60,651 bases of DNA from Bradyrhizobium oropedii (GTDB lineage Bacteria > Pseudomonadota > Alphaproteobacteria > Rhizobiales > Xanthobacteraceae). The position numbers and the translations under genes are program-made. This document shows positions 17,242 to 26,275 of the stretch, in pieces. Location: assembly GCF_020889685.1 (NCBI RefSeq), contig NZ_JACMYO010000025.1, positions 1 to 60,651 on the forward strand. Direction: 5' to 3'. How positions within the stretch are numbered: the first letter of the stretch is position 1; every line of letters begins with the position of its first letter. The notes under the pieces were generated by a model. It was not told where the DNA came from and searched no databases. It worked only from the letters and a program-made list of their open reading frames with translations.

Positions 17242-18409
17242 CGGACATTTTCATCGAGGGCGGACGTACGCTGGTTGACGGCGCATTGGTCGAGACCTCG
17301 CTGCGGACCGCGGGCCGCGACATCGGCGCGCTCGACGCCGAGCCGGGTCGCGCCGCGCTCCACATCAACGCCGGCGGCCTGCTGGTGCTGCCCGGCATCA
17401 TCGATCTGCACGGCGACGCCTTCGAGCGGCAAATGATGCCGCGCCCGGGCGTCGACTTCCCGACCGACGTCGCGCTTGTTGATAGCGACCGGCAGGCGAC
17501 CGCCAACGGCATCACCACCGTGTTCCATGGCACGACCTGGTCGTGGGAGCCCGGCCTGCGCAGCGCGGACAATGCGCGCAAGCTGCTCGATGCGATCGAG
17601 GCGCTGCGGCCGCAGCTCGCCGCCGATACACGCTTCCACCTGCGTCACGAGACCCACAATCTCGAGACCGAGGCCGAGATCATTCAATGGTTGACCGAGG
17701 GCCGCATCGACCTGTTCGCTTTCAACGACCACAGCAACGTCAAGCCGAAGAAGCGTAACCAGCTGGCTGAACGCACCGGGCTCTCGATCGAGGCCGTCAA
17801 CGACATGCTCGATCGGATCGTGGCGCGCGTCCCGAGGTGCCCGCCTCGATCGCGCGACTGGCTGCCGCCGCACGCGCGGCTGATATCCGCATGCTCTCGC
17901 ACGACGACAACAGTCCGGCGATGCGTCAGGAGTTTCGGGCGCTGGGCGCGACGATCGCGGAATTCCCCGTCAATGAGGAGACCGCGCGCGATGCCGCAAC
18001 CGCCGGCGACTTCATCGTGTTCGGCGCGCCCAACGTGGTGCGTGGCGGCAGCCACACCGGCTGGACCAAGGCATCCGACATGATCGCGCAGGGCCTCTGC
18101 TCGGTGCTAGCGTCGGATTACTATTATCCGGCGCAGTTGCTTGCGGCGTTCCGCCTCGCCGCCGACGGCATCCTGCCGCTTGCCAAAGCCTGGGACCTGA
18201 TCTCATCGGCGCCGGCGCGCGCAGCGGGACTCTCCGATCGCGGCGCACTCGTCGCCGGCCGCCGCGCCGATATCATCGTCGTCGACGACAAGATGCCGCT
18301 GCGCCCGCGCATCGTCGCCGTGATCGCGGCTGGACGGCTGGTGCATCTGGCCGATGCGAGCTGCCTCGTTCATTCACTCGCACCGCGCAAGACGGTTGCG
18401 GCAGCGTAA
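17238..18409 (+). pseudogene. phnM: Second phnM-like gene, interrupted by a single-base frameshift
   Basis: The first part (GTG 17238 to about 17830) encodes a PhnM-type amidohydrolase beginning MTDIFIEGG, with metal site HGDAF near residue 57 and a stretch ending VNDMLDRIVARV. The homology then continues in the reading frame one base back from about 17831 (EVPASIARLAAAAR ... SHDDNS ... GAPNVVRGGSHTG) to the stop at 18409. One missing base near 17826-17833 (GCGCGCGTCCC) explains it. It is either a real pseudogene or a sequencing error; the two halves look otherwise well conserved, which favours an error or a very recent mutation. It differs clearly from the intact phnM at 436-1590. It lies between the transferase and the 2H phosphoesterase. 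Confidence 0.82.
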
Positions 18410-18428
18410 CCCGGCTATTCTGCCCCCC

Positions 18429-19121
18429 ATGTCCAGCCCCCCGCGCTACGCGATCTATTATGCGCCGTCACCCAACAGCGCCCTGCACCGTTTCGGTTCG
18501 ACGCTGCTCGGCTACGATGCCGTTGATGGCATCGACCTGCCGTTTCCCGATGGCGTTGCGCCCGACTGGCGCGAGGTGACGGAAGATCCTCGCAAATACG
18601 GCTTCCACGCCACGCTGAAGGCGCCGACCGCACTCGCCGCCGGGAGGACTGAGGCCGAGCTTCTCGACGCCTGCGCCGCCTTCGCCGGTCGCGCGCGGCG
18701 GATTCCGGTGATTGAACCTGTCGTCGACGCCATCAGCGGCTTCATCGCCGTGATTCCAGCCGGCCGCTCGGATGATCTGCAGCAGCTTGCCGCCGACTGC
18801 GTGACCGAGTTCGACGCGTTCCGCGCGCCACTCACGCCGGAAGATCGCACGCGGCGCAAGCCGGAGCGGCTCACCGAGCCGCAGCGCAACTATCTCGACC
18901 GCTGGGGCTATCCCTACGTCATGGAGGAATTCCGCTTCCACATGACACTGACCGGACGGCTGAGCGACGAGCGCCGCGGCTCGATCGTGGCGCGGCTGCG
19001 CGAGCGGTTCGCGGCGATCGAGCTTGCGACGCTGGCGATCGACCGCATCGCGCTGTTCAAGCAAGCCGATGGTGCGTCACGTTTCCGCATCGTCGAAAGC
19101 TGGCGCTTGCGCACGACCTAA
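18429..19121 (+). CDS. DUF1045 / 2H phosphoesterase-family protein of phosphonate loci
   Basis: A 230-aa protein of the phn-associated DUF1045 family. Two HxT motifs of the 2H phosphodiesterase superfamily are visible: HATLKAP (near residue 60) and HMTLTG (near 175). Such enzymes open cyclic phosphodiesters. No phnP (ribosyl cyclic phosphate phosphodiesterase) is in this window, so this protein may do that job in C-P lyase catabolism; that is inference. It starts 19 bp after the phnM-like gene and its last 4 bases overlap the convergent LysR gene. Confidence 0.82.
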   Translation: MSSPPRYAIYYAPSPNSALHRFGSTLLGYDAVDGIDLPFPDGVAPDWREVTEDPRKYGFHATLKAPTALAAGRTEAELLDACAAFAGRARRIPVIEPVVDAISGFIAVIPAGRSDDLQQLAADCVTEFDAFRAPLTPEDRTRRKPERLTEPQRNYLDRWGYPYVMEEFRFHMTLTGRLSDERRGSIVARLRERFAAIELATLAIDRIALFKQADGASRFRIVESWRLRTT

Positions 19122-20068
19122 CCCGGCTTCGCAAGCTCGGCGAGCAGCCACTTCTTGAATGTCTGCAGCGCGCGATTGCGTTGCGCGCCCGGCGGATGAA
19201 CCAGCCAATAACTGCCGGTCACGTGGCCGACCGGCAGGAGCCGGCGGATGGTGCCGCGCCGTTCACTTTCCCCGATGAAGGGTTCCAGCGCGAGCGCGAC
19301 ACCGGCGCCGCGTTCGGCGGCCTGCAGCGCCGCCACAAAGCTATCGACCGAGATCGCGCGCGTCGCCGGCGGCACGAGCTCGCCGGCATGCTTGAACCAG
19401 AGCGGCCAAGCCACGGGGAATGTCGTCACATGGATCAGGACGGCGCGACCGAGGTCGGCGGCGATGCGCAGCTTCAGCCGCCGGGCCAGCGCCGGCGCAC
19501 CGACCGGAACGGTCCTCACCTCCATCAAGCGATGCGCGGCGACGCCCTCGGGCTTGTCGGGCCCGAAGCTGATGCCGGCGTCGAATGTCTCGGTGTCGAA
19601 ATCGACATTGCGATTCGACGTCTCAATCGCGAGATCGATCTCGGAATGCCGGGTGAGGAACGAGGACAGCCGCGGGATCAGCCAGGCCGATGCGAACTGC
19701 GGCAACACCTTGAGCCGCAGCCGGCGTTGGCCGGCTGTCCCGGCGGCCGATTCCGCCTGCGCCAGCAGCGCAAACGCGCGACCGGTCGCAGCGGCCAGCT
19801 TCTCGCCGGCATGGGTCGGCCGAACGACGCGATGGGCGCGATGAAACAGCGCAACGCCGAGATGGACTTCCAGATTGCGAATGCGATGGCTGACCGCCGA
19901 CGCGCTGACATTCAGCGCGCCCGCAGCCGCCTTGAAGCTGCCGAGCCGGACTGCGACGTCGAACGCCTGCAATGCCAACAGATGCGCCGGCCGCAGGCTC
20001 GCGGCAGCGAGGTCGTCGCTCCCGTGCGACGGTGACCGGCGCGCCGGCCTGGGGTTGTTCCTGCTCAT
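19118..20068 (-). CDS. LysR-family transcriptional regulator (GcvA-like)
   Basis: A 316-aa regulator. The HTH is at about residues 30-90 (FKAAAGALNVSASAVSHRIRNLE), followed by a periplasmic-binding-like effector domain with GcvA-type features. The N-terminus has an extra basic stretch of about 20 residues. It is divergent from the Rieske oxygenase gene and probably controls it. Confidence 0.9.
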   Translation of the reverse strand: MSRNNPRPARRSPSHGSDDLAAASLRPAHLLALQAFDVAVRLGSFKAAAGALNVSASAVSHRIRNLEVHLGVALFHRAHRVVRPTHAGEKLAAATGRAFALLAQAESAAGTAGQRRLRLKVLPQFASAWLIPRLSSFLTRHSEIDLAIETSNRNVDFDTETFDAGISFGPDKPEGVAAHRLMEVRTVPVGAPALARRLKLRIAADLGRAVLIHVTTFPVAWPLWFKHAGELVPPATRAISVDSFVAALQAAERGAGVALALEPFIGESERRGTIRRLLPVGHVTGSYWLVHPPGAQRNRALQTFKKWLLAELAKPG

Positions 20069-20122
20069 GGGCCGATCCTAACGGCGAGCCCTCGTCGATG
20101 TCGCGCGGAAAATCCACTTCGG

Positions 20123-20137
20123 ATGAATGTCATTCAT
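20123..20137. promoter_or_regulatory. Palindrome between LysR and oxygenase genes
   Basis: ATGAATG-T-CATTCAT, a perfect 15-bp palindrome in the 172-bp divergent gap. Its position makes it a candidate site for the LysR protein, though classical LysR sites have a T-N11-A core and this is tighter. Confidence 0.45.
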
Positions 20138-20240
20138 GCGAACCGGTCTCCTTTCGCTTGTCGCGTGCGGGGCAATGGGAGAATCTGCCCCGAAGGCGGG
20201 ACCGGGCGGCAAGCCCGGCCAACAGAGCGGGAGAACGGCG

Positions 20241-21371
20241 ATGACGACACAGCTCGCAGACGAGGCCTCCATCGTCGATCGCATCCTCAAGCATATCGAC
20301 GCGAAATCGACCGATCTCAGCGACGGCGTCTGGCATGAGCCCGTCGCGCATTATCTGTCGCAGGATCGCTTCACGGCCGAGATCGAACGTGCGTTCCGCC
20401 GCACGCTGACGCCGTTCTGTCCGTCCGCCGCGCTTGCCGAAGTCGGCGCCTATGTCGCGCGCGACGCGGCGCTGACACCCGTGGTCGCGATCCGCGGTGC
20501 AGACGGCATCGCGCGCGCCTTCCGTAATGCATGCCGGCACCGCGGCGTACAGCTGGTCGACGGCGCCGGTTGTAAGAAGGCGCTGACCTGTCGCTATCAC
20601 GGCTGGACCTACGGCCTCGACGGCCGGCTGCGCGGTGTCCCCGATGATCACGGCTTTCCCGGCCTCGACAAGACCAGCCACGGCCTTGTGCCGGTCACCT
20701 GCATCGAGCGCGGCGGCCTGGTGTTCGTCTCGCAGGACGATCCCGCCGCAACCTCAGACGCGATCGACATGCCGACATTGTTCGGCGACGACTGGAGGCT
20801 CTATTCGACCGCCACGCAGGAGGTCGAGGCCAACTGGAAGATCGTCGCCGAGGGTTTCCTCGAAGGCTATCACATCCGATCGACGCACCAGGATACGTTC
20901 TATCCGCTGCAGTACGACAATCTCAACGTGATCGAATCCTTCGGCCACAACAGCCGGATCAGCTTTCCCTATCGACGCATCGAGAAGCTGCGCCATGTGC
21001 CGCCAAGCGAGCGCAGGACGGCCGGCATGCTGACGCATGTCTATCACCTGTTTCCGAACGTGATGCTGTCGACCTTTCCGACCAATCGGTTGATGACGGT
21101 GCTCGAGCCGCTGGCGGTGGACCGCACCCGGCTCGTCACCTACACGCTGTCGAACCAGATCGCTGCGGAGGACGGTCGCGCCGCGGTCGCTCAGGGACGC
21201 GACTTCGTCACCGCGGGCGCGGCTGAGGATCGCGAGATGGCCTGCGCCGCGCAGCGCGGGCTCGCAACACAGGCGAACGATCACTTCACCTTCGGCCTGT
21301 TCGAGGGCGCGATCAGGCATTTTCACCAGAACCTGGCTTCGATCATCGAGAGCCGCGCAAGCGCACGCTGA
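20241..21371 (+). CDS. Rieske non-heme iron oxygenase, alpha subunit
   Basis: A 376-aa ring-hydroxylating-type oxygenase. The [2Fe-2S] Rieske ligands are C98/H100 (ACRHRG) and C117/H120 (CRYHGW). The C-terminal catalytic domain has the iron-ligand region EGYHIRSTHQDTF with two His. ATG 20241 has a GGGAG site; the open frame upstream lacks homology. No reductase or ferredoxin gene is nearby, so electrons must come from elsewhere. It is followed after 32 bp by a crotonase-family gene. The substrate is unknown; some members act on quaternary amines or small aliphatic acids rather than aromatics. Confidence 0.9.
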   Translation: MTTQLADEASIVDRILKHIDAKSTDLSDGVWHEPVAHYLSQDRFTAEIERAFRRTLTPFCPSAALAEVGAYVARDAALTPVVAIRGADGIARAFRNACRHRGVQLVDGAGCKKALTCRYHGWTYGLDGRLRGVPDDHGFPGLDKTSHGLVPVTCIERGGLVFVSQDDPAATSDAIDMPTLFGDDWRLYSTATQEVEANWKIVAEGFLEGYHIRSTHQDTFYPLQYDNLNVIESFGHNSRISFPYRRIEKLRHVPPSERRTAGMLTHVYHLFPNVMLSTFPTNRLMTVLEPLAVDRTRLVTYTLSNQIAAEDGRAAVAQGRDFVTAGAAEDREMACAAQRGLATQANDHFTFGLFEGAIRHFHQNLASIIESRASAR

Positions 21372-21403
21372 TCCGCCCCAAAACTGCGTACCGAGGACCT
21401 GAT

Positions 21404-22192
21404 ATGCTGGACCACCCGACCGTCAAATACCGAACCGAGCAGGCCATCGCGATCGTGACGATCGATCGCTATGACGAGGCGCGTAACGCGGTCAATCCCG
21501 AGACCGCGCAGGGGCTGGCGCAAGCCTTTCGCACCTTCGATCGCGATCCATCGCTGTCGGTCGCGATCTTGACCGGCGCGGGCGGCGCGTTCTGCGCCGG
21601 CTTCGACCTGAAGCGCACCGCGGCCGGCCATCGCGGCCACCGCGTCGAGAACGGCGACGGCCCGATGGGCTCGACGCGGATGAAGCTGTCGAAGCCGGTG
21701 ATCGCCGCTGTCGAAGGACCCGCCGTGGCGGGCGGGCTCGAACTTGCGATCTGGTGCGATCTCCGGGTCGCAGCAACCGACGCCACTTTCGGCGTCTATT
21801 GCCGACGCTTCGGCGTGCCGCTGATGGATCTCGGCACCGTGCGCCTGCCGCGGCTGATCGGGCACAGCCGCGCGATGGACATGATCCTCACCGGACGCGG
21901 CATCTCCGGCGAAGAGGCCGGGCAGATCGGGCTCGCCAACCGCGTGGTCGCACCTGGTACCGCGCTCACCGAGGCGCGCAGCCTCGCCCATGATCTCTGC
22001 CGCCTGCCGCAGGCGGCATTGCGCAGCGACCGCCTCTCCGCCATCGAGCAATGGGAGCTCGGCTGGGAGCAGGCCACGCTCAACGAATTTCGGCTCGGAC
22101 TTGCGACGGTCGCGAGCGGCGAGACCGAGGCCGGTGCACGCCGTTTCGCAGGCGGCAAGGGCCGGCACGGCGATTTCACCGATATCGCCTGA
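21404..22192 (+). CDS. Crotonase (enoyl-CoA hydratase/isomerase) family protein
   Basis: A 262-aa crotonase fold protein. The oxyanion-hole segments GAGGAFCAGFDLK (residues 58-70) and GPAVAGGLELA (105-115) are present, with Glu113 matching one catalytic Glu of true hydratases. The second catalytic Glu is replaced: the region reads FGVPLMDLG with Leu140 where hydratases have FGxPExxLG. It may therefore be an isomerase, hydrolase or other family variant. It is in an operon with the Rieske oxygenase. Confidence 0.88.
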   Translation: MLDHPTVKYRTEQAIAIVTIDRYDEARNAVNPETAQGLAQAFRTFDRDPSLSVAILTGAGGAFCAGFDLKRTAAGHRGHRVENGDGPMGSTRMKLSKPVIAAVEGPAVAGGLELAIWCDLRVAATDATFGVYCRRFGVPLMDLGTVRLPRLIGHSRAMDMILTGRGISGEEAGQIGLANRVVAPGTALTEARSLAHDLCRLPQAALRSDRLSAIEQWELGWEQATLNEFRLGLATVASGETEAGARRFAGGKGRHGDFTDIA

Positions 22193-22217
22193 GAACCGCA
22201 CGCGCCGGCGGCAGGCG

Positions 22218-23204
22218 CTATTCGTCCACCCGGGTGCGCGCGATGATCTCGGCGGCGCCCTTCTCCAGCAACTCAATGCCGACGGCGCGGCCGAGTTCGC
22301 GCGGCCGGTCCGCCGGTCCGCGCCGCGTCACCTCGATGAAGCCTGAGCCGGCCTCATCCAGCACGGAGGCGCGCAGCGCCATCTCGTTTCCGGTCAGCGT
22401 GGCGTGGCCGGCGATCGGCGAATTGCAATGGCCGTTGAGCACCCACAGCACCTCGCGCTCGGCCTCGGAGGCAAGGCGCGACGGCGCGTTGTCGATCGCA
22501 GCAAGCCGCGCGCGCGTCGCCCAGTCGGTCTCGACGCATTCGACCGCGACGATGCCCTGGCCGACCGCCGGCAGCATCTCGCCGACGGAGAAATCATGCG
22601 CGATGCGCGCGGTCATGCCGATGCGCTCCAGGCCGGAGCGTGCCATCACCAGCGCATCCGCCGGCCCCACCTCGCCGCCACCGGGCAGCCGCTGCTTGTC
22701 GCCGCGATCGAGTTTTGCAACTCGCGTGTCGGCGGCGCCGCGATAATGGATCACGGTCGCTTCCGGAAACAGCCGGCGCAGATAGGCGGCACGGCGCACG
22801 GCATTGGTGCCGATCATGAAGCCCTTGCCGCGAGCGGCGCGCAGCGTGTCCAACGACAAGCCCGGCCGCAGCACGAGGCTGTCATTGGCGGCATCGCGCG
22901 CCAGCATTGCGGCAAGGACAAGACCCGGCGTCTCCTCATTGCCCGGCACGTCCTTCAGCGAATGCATCGCGGCCTGCAACGTGCCCGCGCGCATGGCCTC
23001 GCGGATCTCGGCGACGAAGGCACCGCCCTTGCCGCCATGGCGCAACAGCTTGCTGGTCTGGTCCTGGTCGCCGCGGGTCTCGAACTTGACGATTTCGACG
23101 GCAAGGTCGCCCGCCGAGGCGCGCAGCAGCCGCGCGACCTCGTCCGTCTGCGCGAGCGCCATCGCGCTCTTGCGCGTCCCTATCCGCAAAACCTGTCCCG
23201 ACAC
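22218..23204 (-). CDS. hemC: Hydroxymethylbilane synthase (divergent)
   Basis: A 328-aa porphobilinogen deaminase homologue, which joins four porphobilinogens in tetrapyrrole synthesis. The cofactor-attachment Cys is C260 (LNGHCNSPIAG), the catalytic Asp is D85 (HSLKDVP), and the paired Arg R137-R138 and R161 are present. It differs from ordinary HemC: GTNAVRR replaces GTSSLRR, RGAADTR replaces RGNVDTR, and there is an insertion of about nine residues near 168-180 (DKQRLPGGGEVGPADA). It could be the only hemC or a specialised paralogue. It lies 87 bp downstream of pncA. Confidence 0.85.
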   Translation of the reverse strand: MSGQVLRIGTRKSAMALAQTDEVARLLRASAGDLAVEIVKFETRGDQDQTSKLLRHGGKGGAFVAEIREAMRAGTLQAAMHSLKDVPGNEETPGLVLAAMLARDAANDSLVLRPGLSLDTLRAARGKGFMIGTNAVRRAAYLRRLFPEATVIHYRGAADTRVAKLDRGDKQRLPGGGEVGPADALVMARSGLERIGMTARIAHDFSVGEMLPAVGQGIVAVECVETDWATRARLAAIDNAPSRLASEAEREVLWVLNGHCNSPIAGHATLTGNEMALRASVLDEAGSGFIEVTRRGPADRPRELGRAVGIELLEKGAAEIIARTRVDE

Positions 23205-23291
23205 GAAAGCTCCGCTGCGTGGTCATCAACGGCAGGGGATTAGAACAAAAGATCAGTCAAAACAATGGTTTTTGCCCCGACTTGGCGACGC

Positions 23292-23912
23292 TCAGGCGAC
23301 ATCCTCAATAAGCGCCACGCCGGCCTCGCGCATTGCAGCGGTCGCCGCGGCGAGCGAACCGCCGAGGTCGATGGCGCGGCAGCCCGACAGCACGACCGTA
23401 GTCTCGAAGCCGAGCCGCCTCGCATCGAGCGCCGAATATTGCACACAGAAATCCGTCGCGAGCCCCGCCATCACGACGCGCTTGAGGCCGCGCTCGCGCA
23501 GATAACCGGCGAGCCCGGTCGGCGTTGTCCGGTCGTTCTCGAAGAACGCCGAATAGGAATCGATCGCGCCACGGAACCCCTTGCGGATCGCGAGCTCGGC
23601 CCGATCGGTTGCGAGGTCGGGATGAAATGCGGCGCCGGCCGTGCCCTGGATGCAATGATCCGGCCACAGCGTCTGCGGCCCATAGGGCATGGTGATCGAG
23701 GAAAACGGCACCGCACCTGGATGCGAGGTCGCAAACGAGCTGTGCCCCGCCGGGTGCCAATCCTGGGTCAGCACGACATGGTCGAAGCGCGCGGCGAGCC
23801 GGTTGACGACCGGCACGACGGCATCGCCGTCGGCCACCGCCAGCGCGCCGCCGGGGCAGAAATCATTCTGCACGTCGATGATCAGCAAGAGATCGTCGGG
23901 CGCAATCTTCAT
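23292..23912 (-). CDS. pncA: Nicotinamidase / isochorismatase-family amidohydrolase
   Basis: A 206-aa PncA-type enzyme that hydrolyses nicotinamide to nicotinate. Catalytic Asp13 (IIDVQNDF), metal ligands D51-x-H53 and H57 (DWHPAGH), Lys in IRKGFR and the nucleophilic Cys in ATDFCV are all present. Its start overlaps the nadX stop by one base (TGATG), so the two are coupled. Together with nadX this suggests NAD biosynthesis or salvage, but related family members hydrolyse other amides, such as maleamate. Confidence 0.88.
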   Translation of the reverse strand: MKIAPDDLLLIIDVQNDFCPGGALAVADGDAVVPVVNRLAARFDHVVLTQDWHPAGHSSFATSHPGAVPFSSITMPYGPQTLWPDHCIQGTAGAAFHPDLATDRAELAIRKGFRGAIDSYSAFFENDRTTPTGLAGYLRERGLKRVVMAGLATDFCVQYSALDARRLGFETTVVLSGCRAIDLGGSLAAATAAMREAGVALIEDVA

Positions 23913-24730
23913 CACGTCCCGATCCGCAATGACGCACGCAGCTTGCGCAGGCAGGCGATCACCGACAGCGCGGTGATGCGGCCGGTCTTGGGATTTTCCG
24001 AGGGGATGTTCTCGATCATCATCGAGAACCGCGCGGAATCGGAATCGACCTCGATCCGGTGGGTGTTGCGCGTTACCGTCGGGTCCGCCCAGATCTCGAC
24101 CCTGGTGCGATCGGGGCCGATGCCGGCGAGCGACAGCGCCACTGCGACGTTGAGATTAGCGGGAAAGCCCTTGGCGGCGTCGCGCGCGCTACCCTCGAAG
24201 ATGCGCAGCGGTTCGGTGATGTCATCGATCCGGATGTTGTTCTCGACCAGATGCGGCGCGCCGAGGAGACCCGCGACCGGCTTGCGCGTGACGAGCTTCG
24301 CCGAATGAATGGTCCCGATCGCCGCCGCGGTCACCGCGTCGAGCCCGATCAGCGCGCCGGTCGGCACGATGATCTGGCCGCCATGGGCTCGCGCGATGTC
24401 GACCAGGTCCTCGTTCTGCAACAGCGCGCCGACGCTGAGCACGACCGCGGTCTTGCCGCGCTCGACCACCGGCGCCACGATCGAACGCACCAGCTTGCTC
24501 GGCGCGCACTCGACCACGATGTCGGCGACCTCGGCAAGCTCATCTATCGGCACCAGCTTCGGCGCAGACTTGAGCCCTTCGACCCAGCCGCGGTGCTTGT
24601 CCGGGCTGTTCGCGGACACCGCAACCAGCGTCAGGCCCTCGATGCCCTGATCGAGCGCCTTGACGACGTCGGTGCCGATTGCGCCGAGGCCGGCGACCGC
24701 GACCCGTGTCTTTGTCTTGCTGTCAGCCAT
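23912..24730 (-). CDS. nadX: Aspartate dehydrogenase
   Basis: A 272-aa NAD(P)-dependent enzyme. The Rossmann motif GLGAIG is near residues 14-19 and the C-terminal domain matches the aspartate dehydrogenase family, including VPTGALIGLDA and the NANVA-like NLNVAVAL. It interconverts aspartate and iminosuccinate, the precursor of quinolinate. It starts with ATG 24730, overlapping the M20 peptidase stop by one base. Relatives also act as iminosuccinate reductases. Confidence 0.87.
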   Translation of the reverse strand: MADSKTKTRVAVAGLGAIGTDVVKALDQGIEGLTLVAVSANSPDKHRGWVEGLKSAPKLVPIDELAEVADIVVECAPSKLVRSIVAPVVERGKTAVVLSVGALLQNEDLVDIARAHGGQIIVPTGALIGLDAVTAAAIGTIHSAKLVTRKPVAGLLGAPHLVENNIRIDDITEPLRIFEGSARDAAKGFPANLNVAVALSLAGIGPDRTRVEIWADPTVTRNTHRIEVDSDSARFSMMIENIPSENPKTGRITALSVIACLRKLRASLRIGT

Positions 24731-26148
24731 CACTTCCCGCCGGCGAGCATCTTGACCAGGCGATAGAGGTAGTCCTGACCTTCGTAGAACGATTTGACGA
24801 GCACGCGTTCGTCCTTGCCATGGTTCCGGTTGTCGTCGACATCAGCACCGAGCCCGGAATGACCGTAGGTCGGGATTCCGGCATTGCGCAGATAGCTGCC
24901 GTCGGTCGCGCCGGTGCTCATCACAGGAACGATCGCCGCATCCGGCCAGAACTCCTTCGACAGCTTCTCGATCGAACCCATGATCTCCTCGTTCAGGGGT
25001 GACGGCGGGCTCAGCACCGCCTTGCCGGTCGGGGTCACCTCGATCTGCTTGTCGGCGAGCACGCGCTCGATCGTTGCCTGCACGCCATCGACCGGCTCGC
25101 CGGGCAGGATCCGGCAGTTCACCTTGGCGGTCGCCAGCTGCGGCAACGCGTTGATGGCGTGGCCGCCCTCCAGCATGGTCGCGACGCAAGTGGTGCGGAG
25201 CTGAGCGTTGTAGCCGGGGCTCTCCGACAATCGCGCCAGCGCCGCCGGGTCAGGCTTCGGCGCCAGAATTGCCCTGATGTCGTCGGCATGCGACTTGTCG
25301 ACCTCGGCGGTCTTCGTGAAATAGATCCGCGTGGTCTCGTTGAGATTCATCGGGAAGCTATAGTTGGAGAGCCGCACGAGGCCTTCGGCGAGCCGATAGA
25401 TCGCATTGTCCTTGCGCGGCAGCGATGAGTGGCCGCCGCTATCCCTCACCGTGAGCTGATAGCCGACCGAGACCTTCTCGCTGGTTTGCACGCTGTTGCG
25501 GATCGCCTTGCCGTTCTTCAGGCCGACGCCGCCGCCTTCGTTGAGCGCGAACTCGGCATCGATCAGGTCGCGGTGGTTCTTGATCAGCCACTGCATGCCA
25601 AGACCGTTGGAATCGAGGATTTCCTCGTCGGTCTCAAGCGCCACGATGATGTCGCGGTCGGGCGTGTAGCCCTCCTTCTTGTAGCGGATCAGGTTGGTGA
25701 CGAAGGAGGCGGCCATGTATTTGTCGTCGCTCGAGCCGCGGCCATAGAAATAGCCGTCCTGCTCGGTGAGCTTGAACGGATCGACCGTCCAGTCCTCGCG
25801 GAGGGCGGGGACGACGTCGATATGGGCGACCAGCAGGATCGGCTTGCGCGCGCCGGAGCCATGCAGCCGCGCCACCAGATTGCCCTTGTGCGGCGCCGGC
25901 GAAAACACGTGCACGTCGGCCTCGGGGAAGCCTGCAGCGCGGAGCCGCGCGCCCATCGCTTCCGCCGCCTTCTGGGTATCGCCGGTCGCGGTGGTCGTGT
26001 TGATCTCGACCAGCTCCTGGTAGATGCCGCGGGCAAATTGCTGCTGCTCGGTCAGCCCCTGCGCCGCAGCGCCGGTTGCCACCAGCATTGAACCGAGCGC
26101 CGCCGCGAACTGCAGCGATCGGACCATGTCTCTAGCCTTGTGCGACAT
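24730..26148 (-). CDS. Exported M20 family metallopeptidase
   Basis: A 472-aa zinc peptidase. An N-terminal signal peptide of about 28 residues ends in ATGAAAQ, so it acts in the periplasm. The metal and catalytic residues are in HIDVVP, GRGSSDDK and ETDEEILDS, followed by the dimerisation domain (GGHSSLPRKDN) and HGKDERV. ATG 26148 gives a full signal peptide; the frame is open further up without homology. It is coupled to nadX and lies 127 bp after the RidA gene. Likely substrates are N-acyl amino acids or dipeptides. Confidence 0.9.
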   Translation of the reverse strand: MSHKARDMVRSLQFAAALGSMLVATGAAAQGLTEQQQFARGIYQELVEINTTTATGDTQKAAEAMGARLRAAGFPEADVHVFSPAPHKGNLVARLHGSGARKPILLVAHIDVVPALREDWTVDPFKLTEQDGYFYGRGSSDDKYMAASFVTNLIRYKKEGYTPDRDIIVALETDEEILDSNGLGMQWLIKNHRDLIDAEFALNEGGGVGLKNGKAIRNSVQTSEKVSVGYQLTVRDSGGHSSLPRKDNAIYRLAEGLVRLSNYSFPMNLNETTRIYFTKTAEVDKSHADDIRAILAPKPDPAALARLSESPGYNAQLRTTCVATMLEGGHAINALPQLATAKVNCRILPGEPVDGVQATIERVLADKQIEVTPTGKAVLSPPSPLNEEIMGSIEKLSKEFWPDAAIVPVMSTGATDGSYLRNAGIPTYGHSGLGADVDDNRNHGKDERVLVKSFYEGQDYLYRLVKMLAGGK

Positions 26149-26275
26149 CGTGCTCTCCCAGAATTCCACCGTCTCGGGAGCGAATTCAGACAGGCGACAC
26201 GCGCTTTGGCAAGACGGCGAGCCCTTCAATTTCCGCGCGCATGCTCCGCAGTTTCGCGCACGCTATTTGGAGTCC

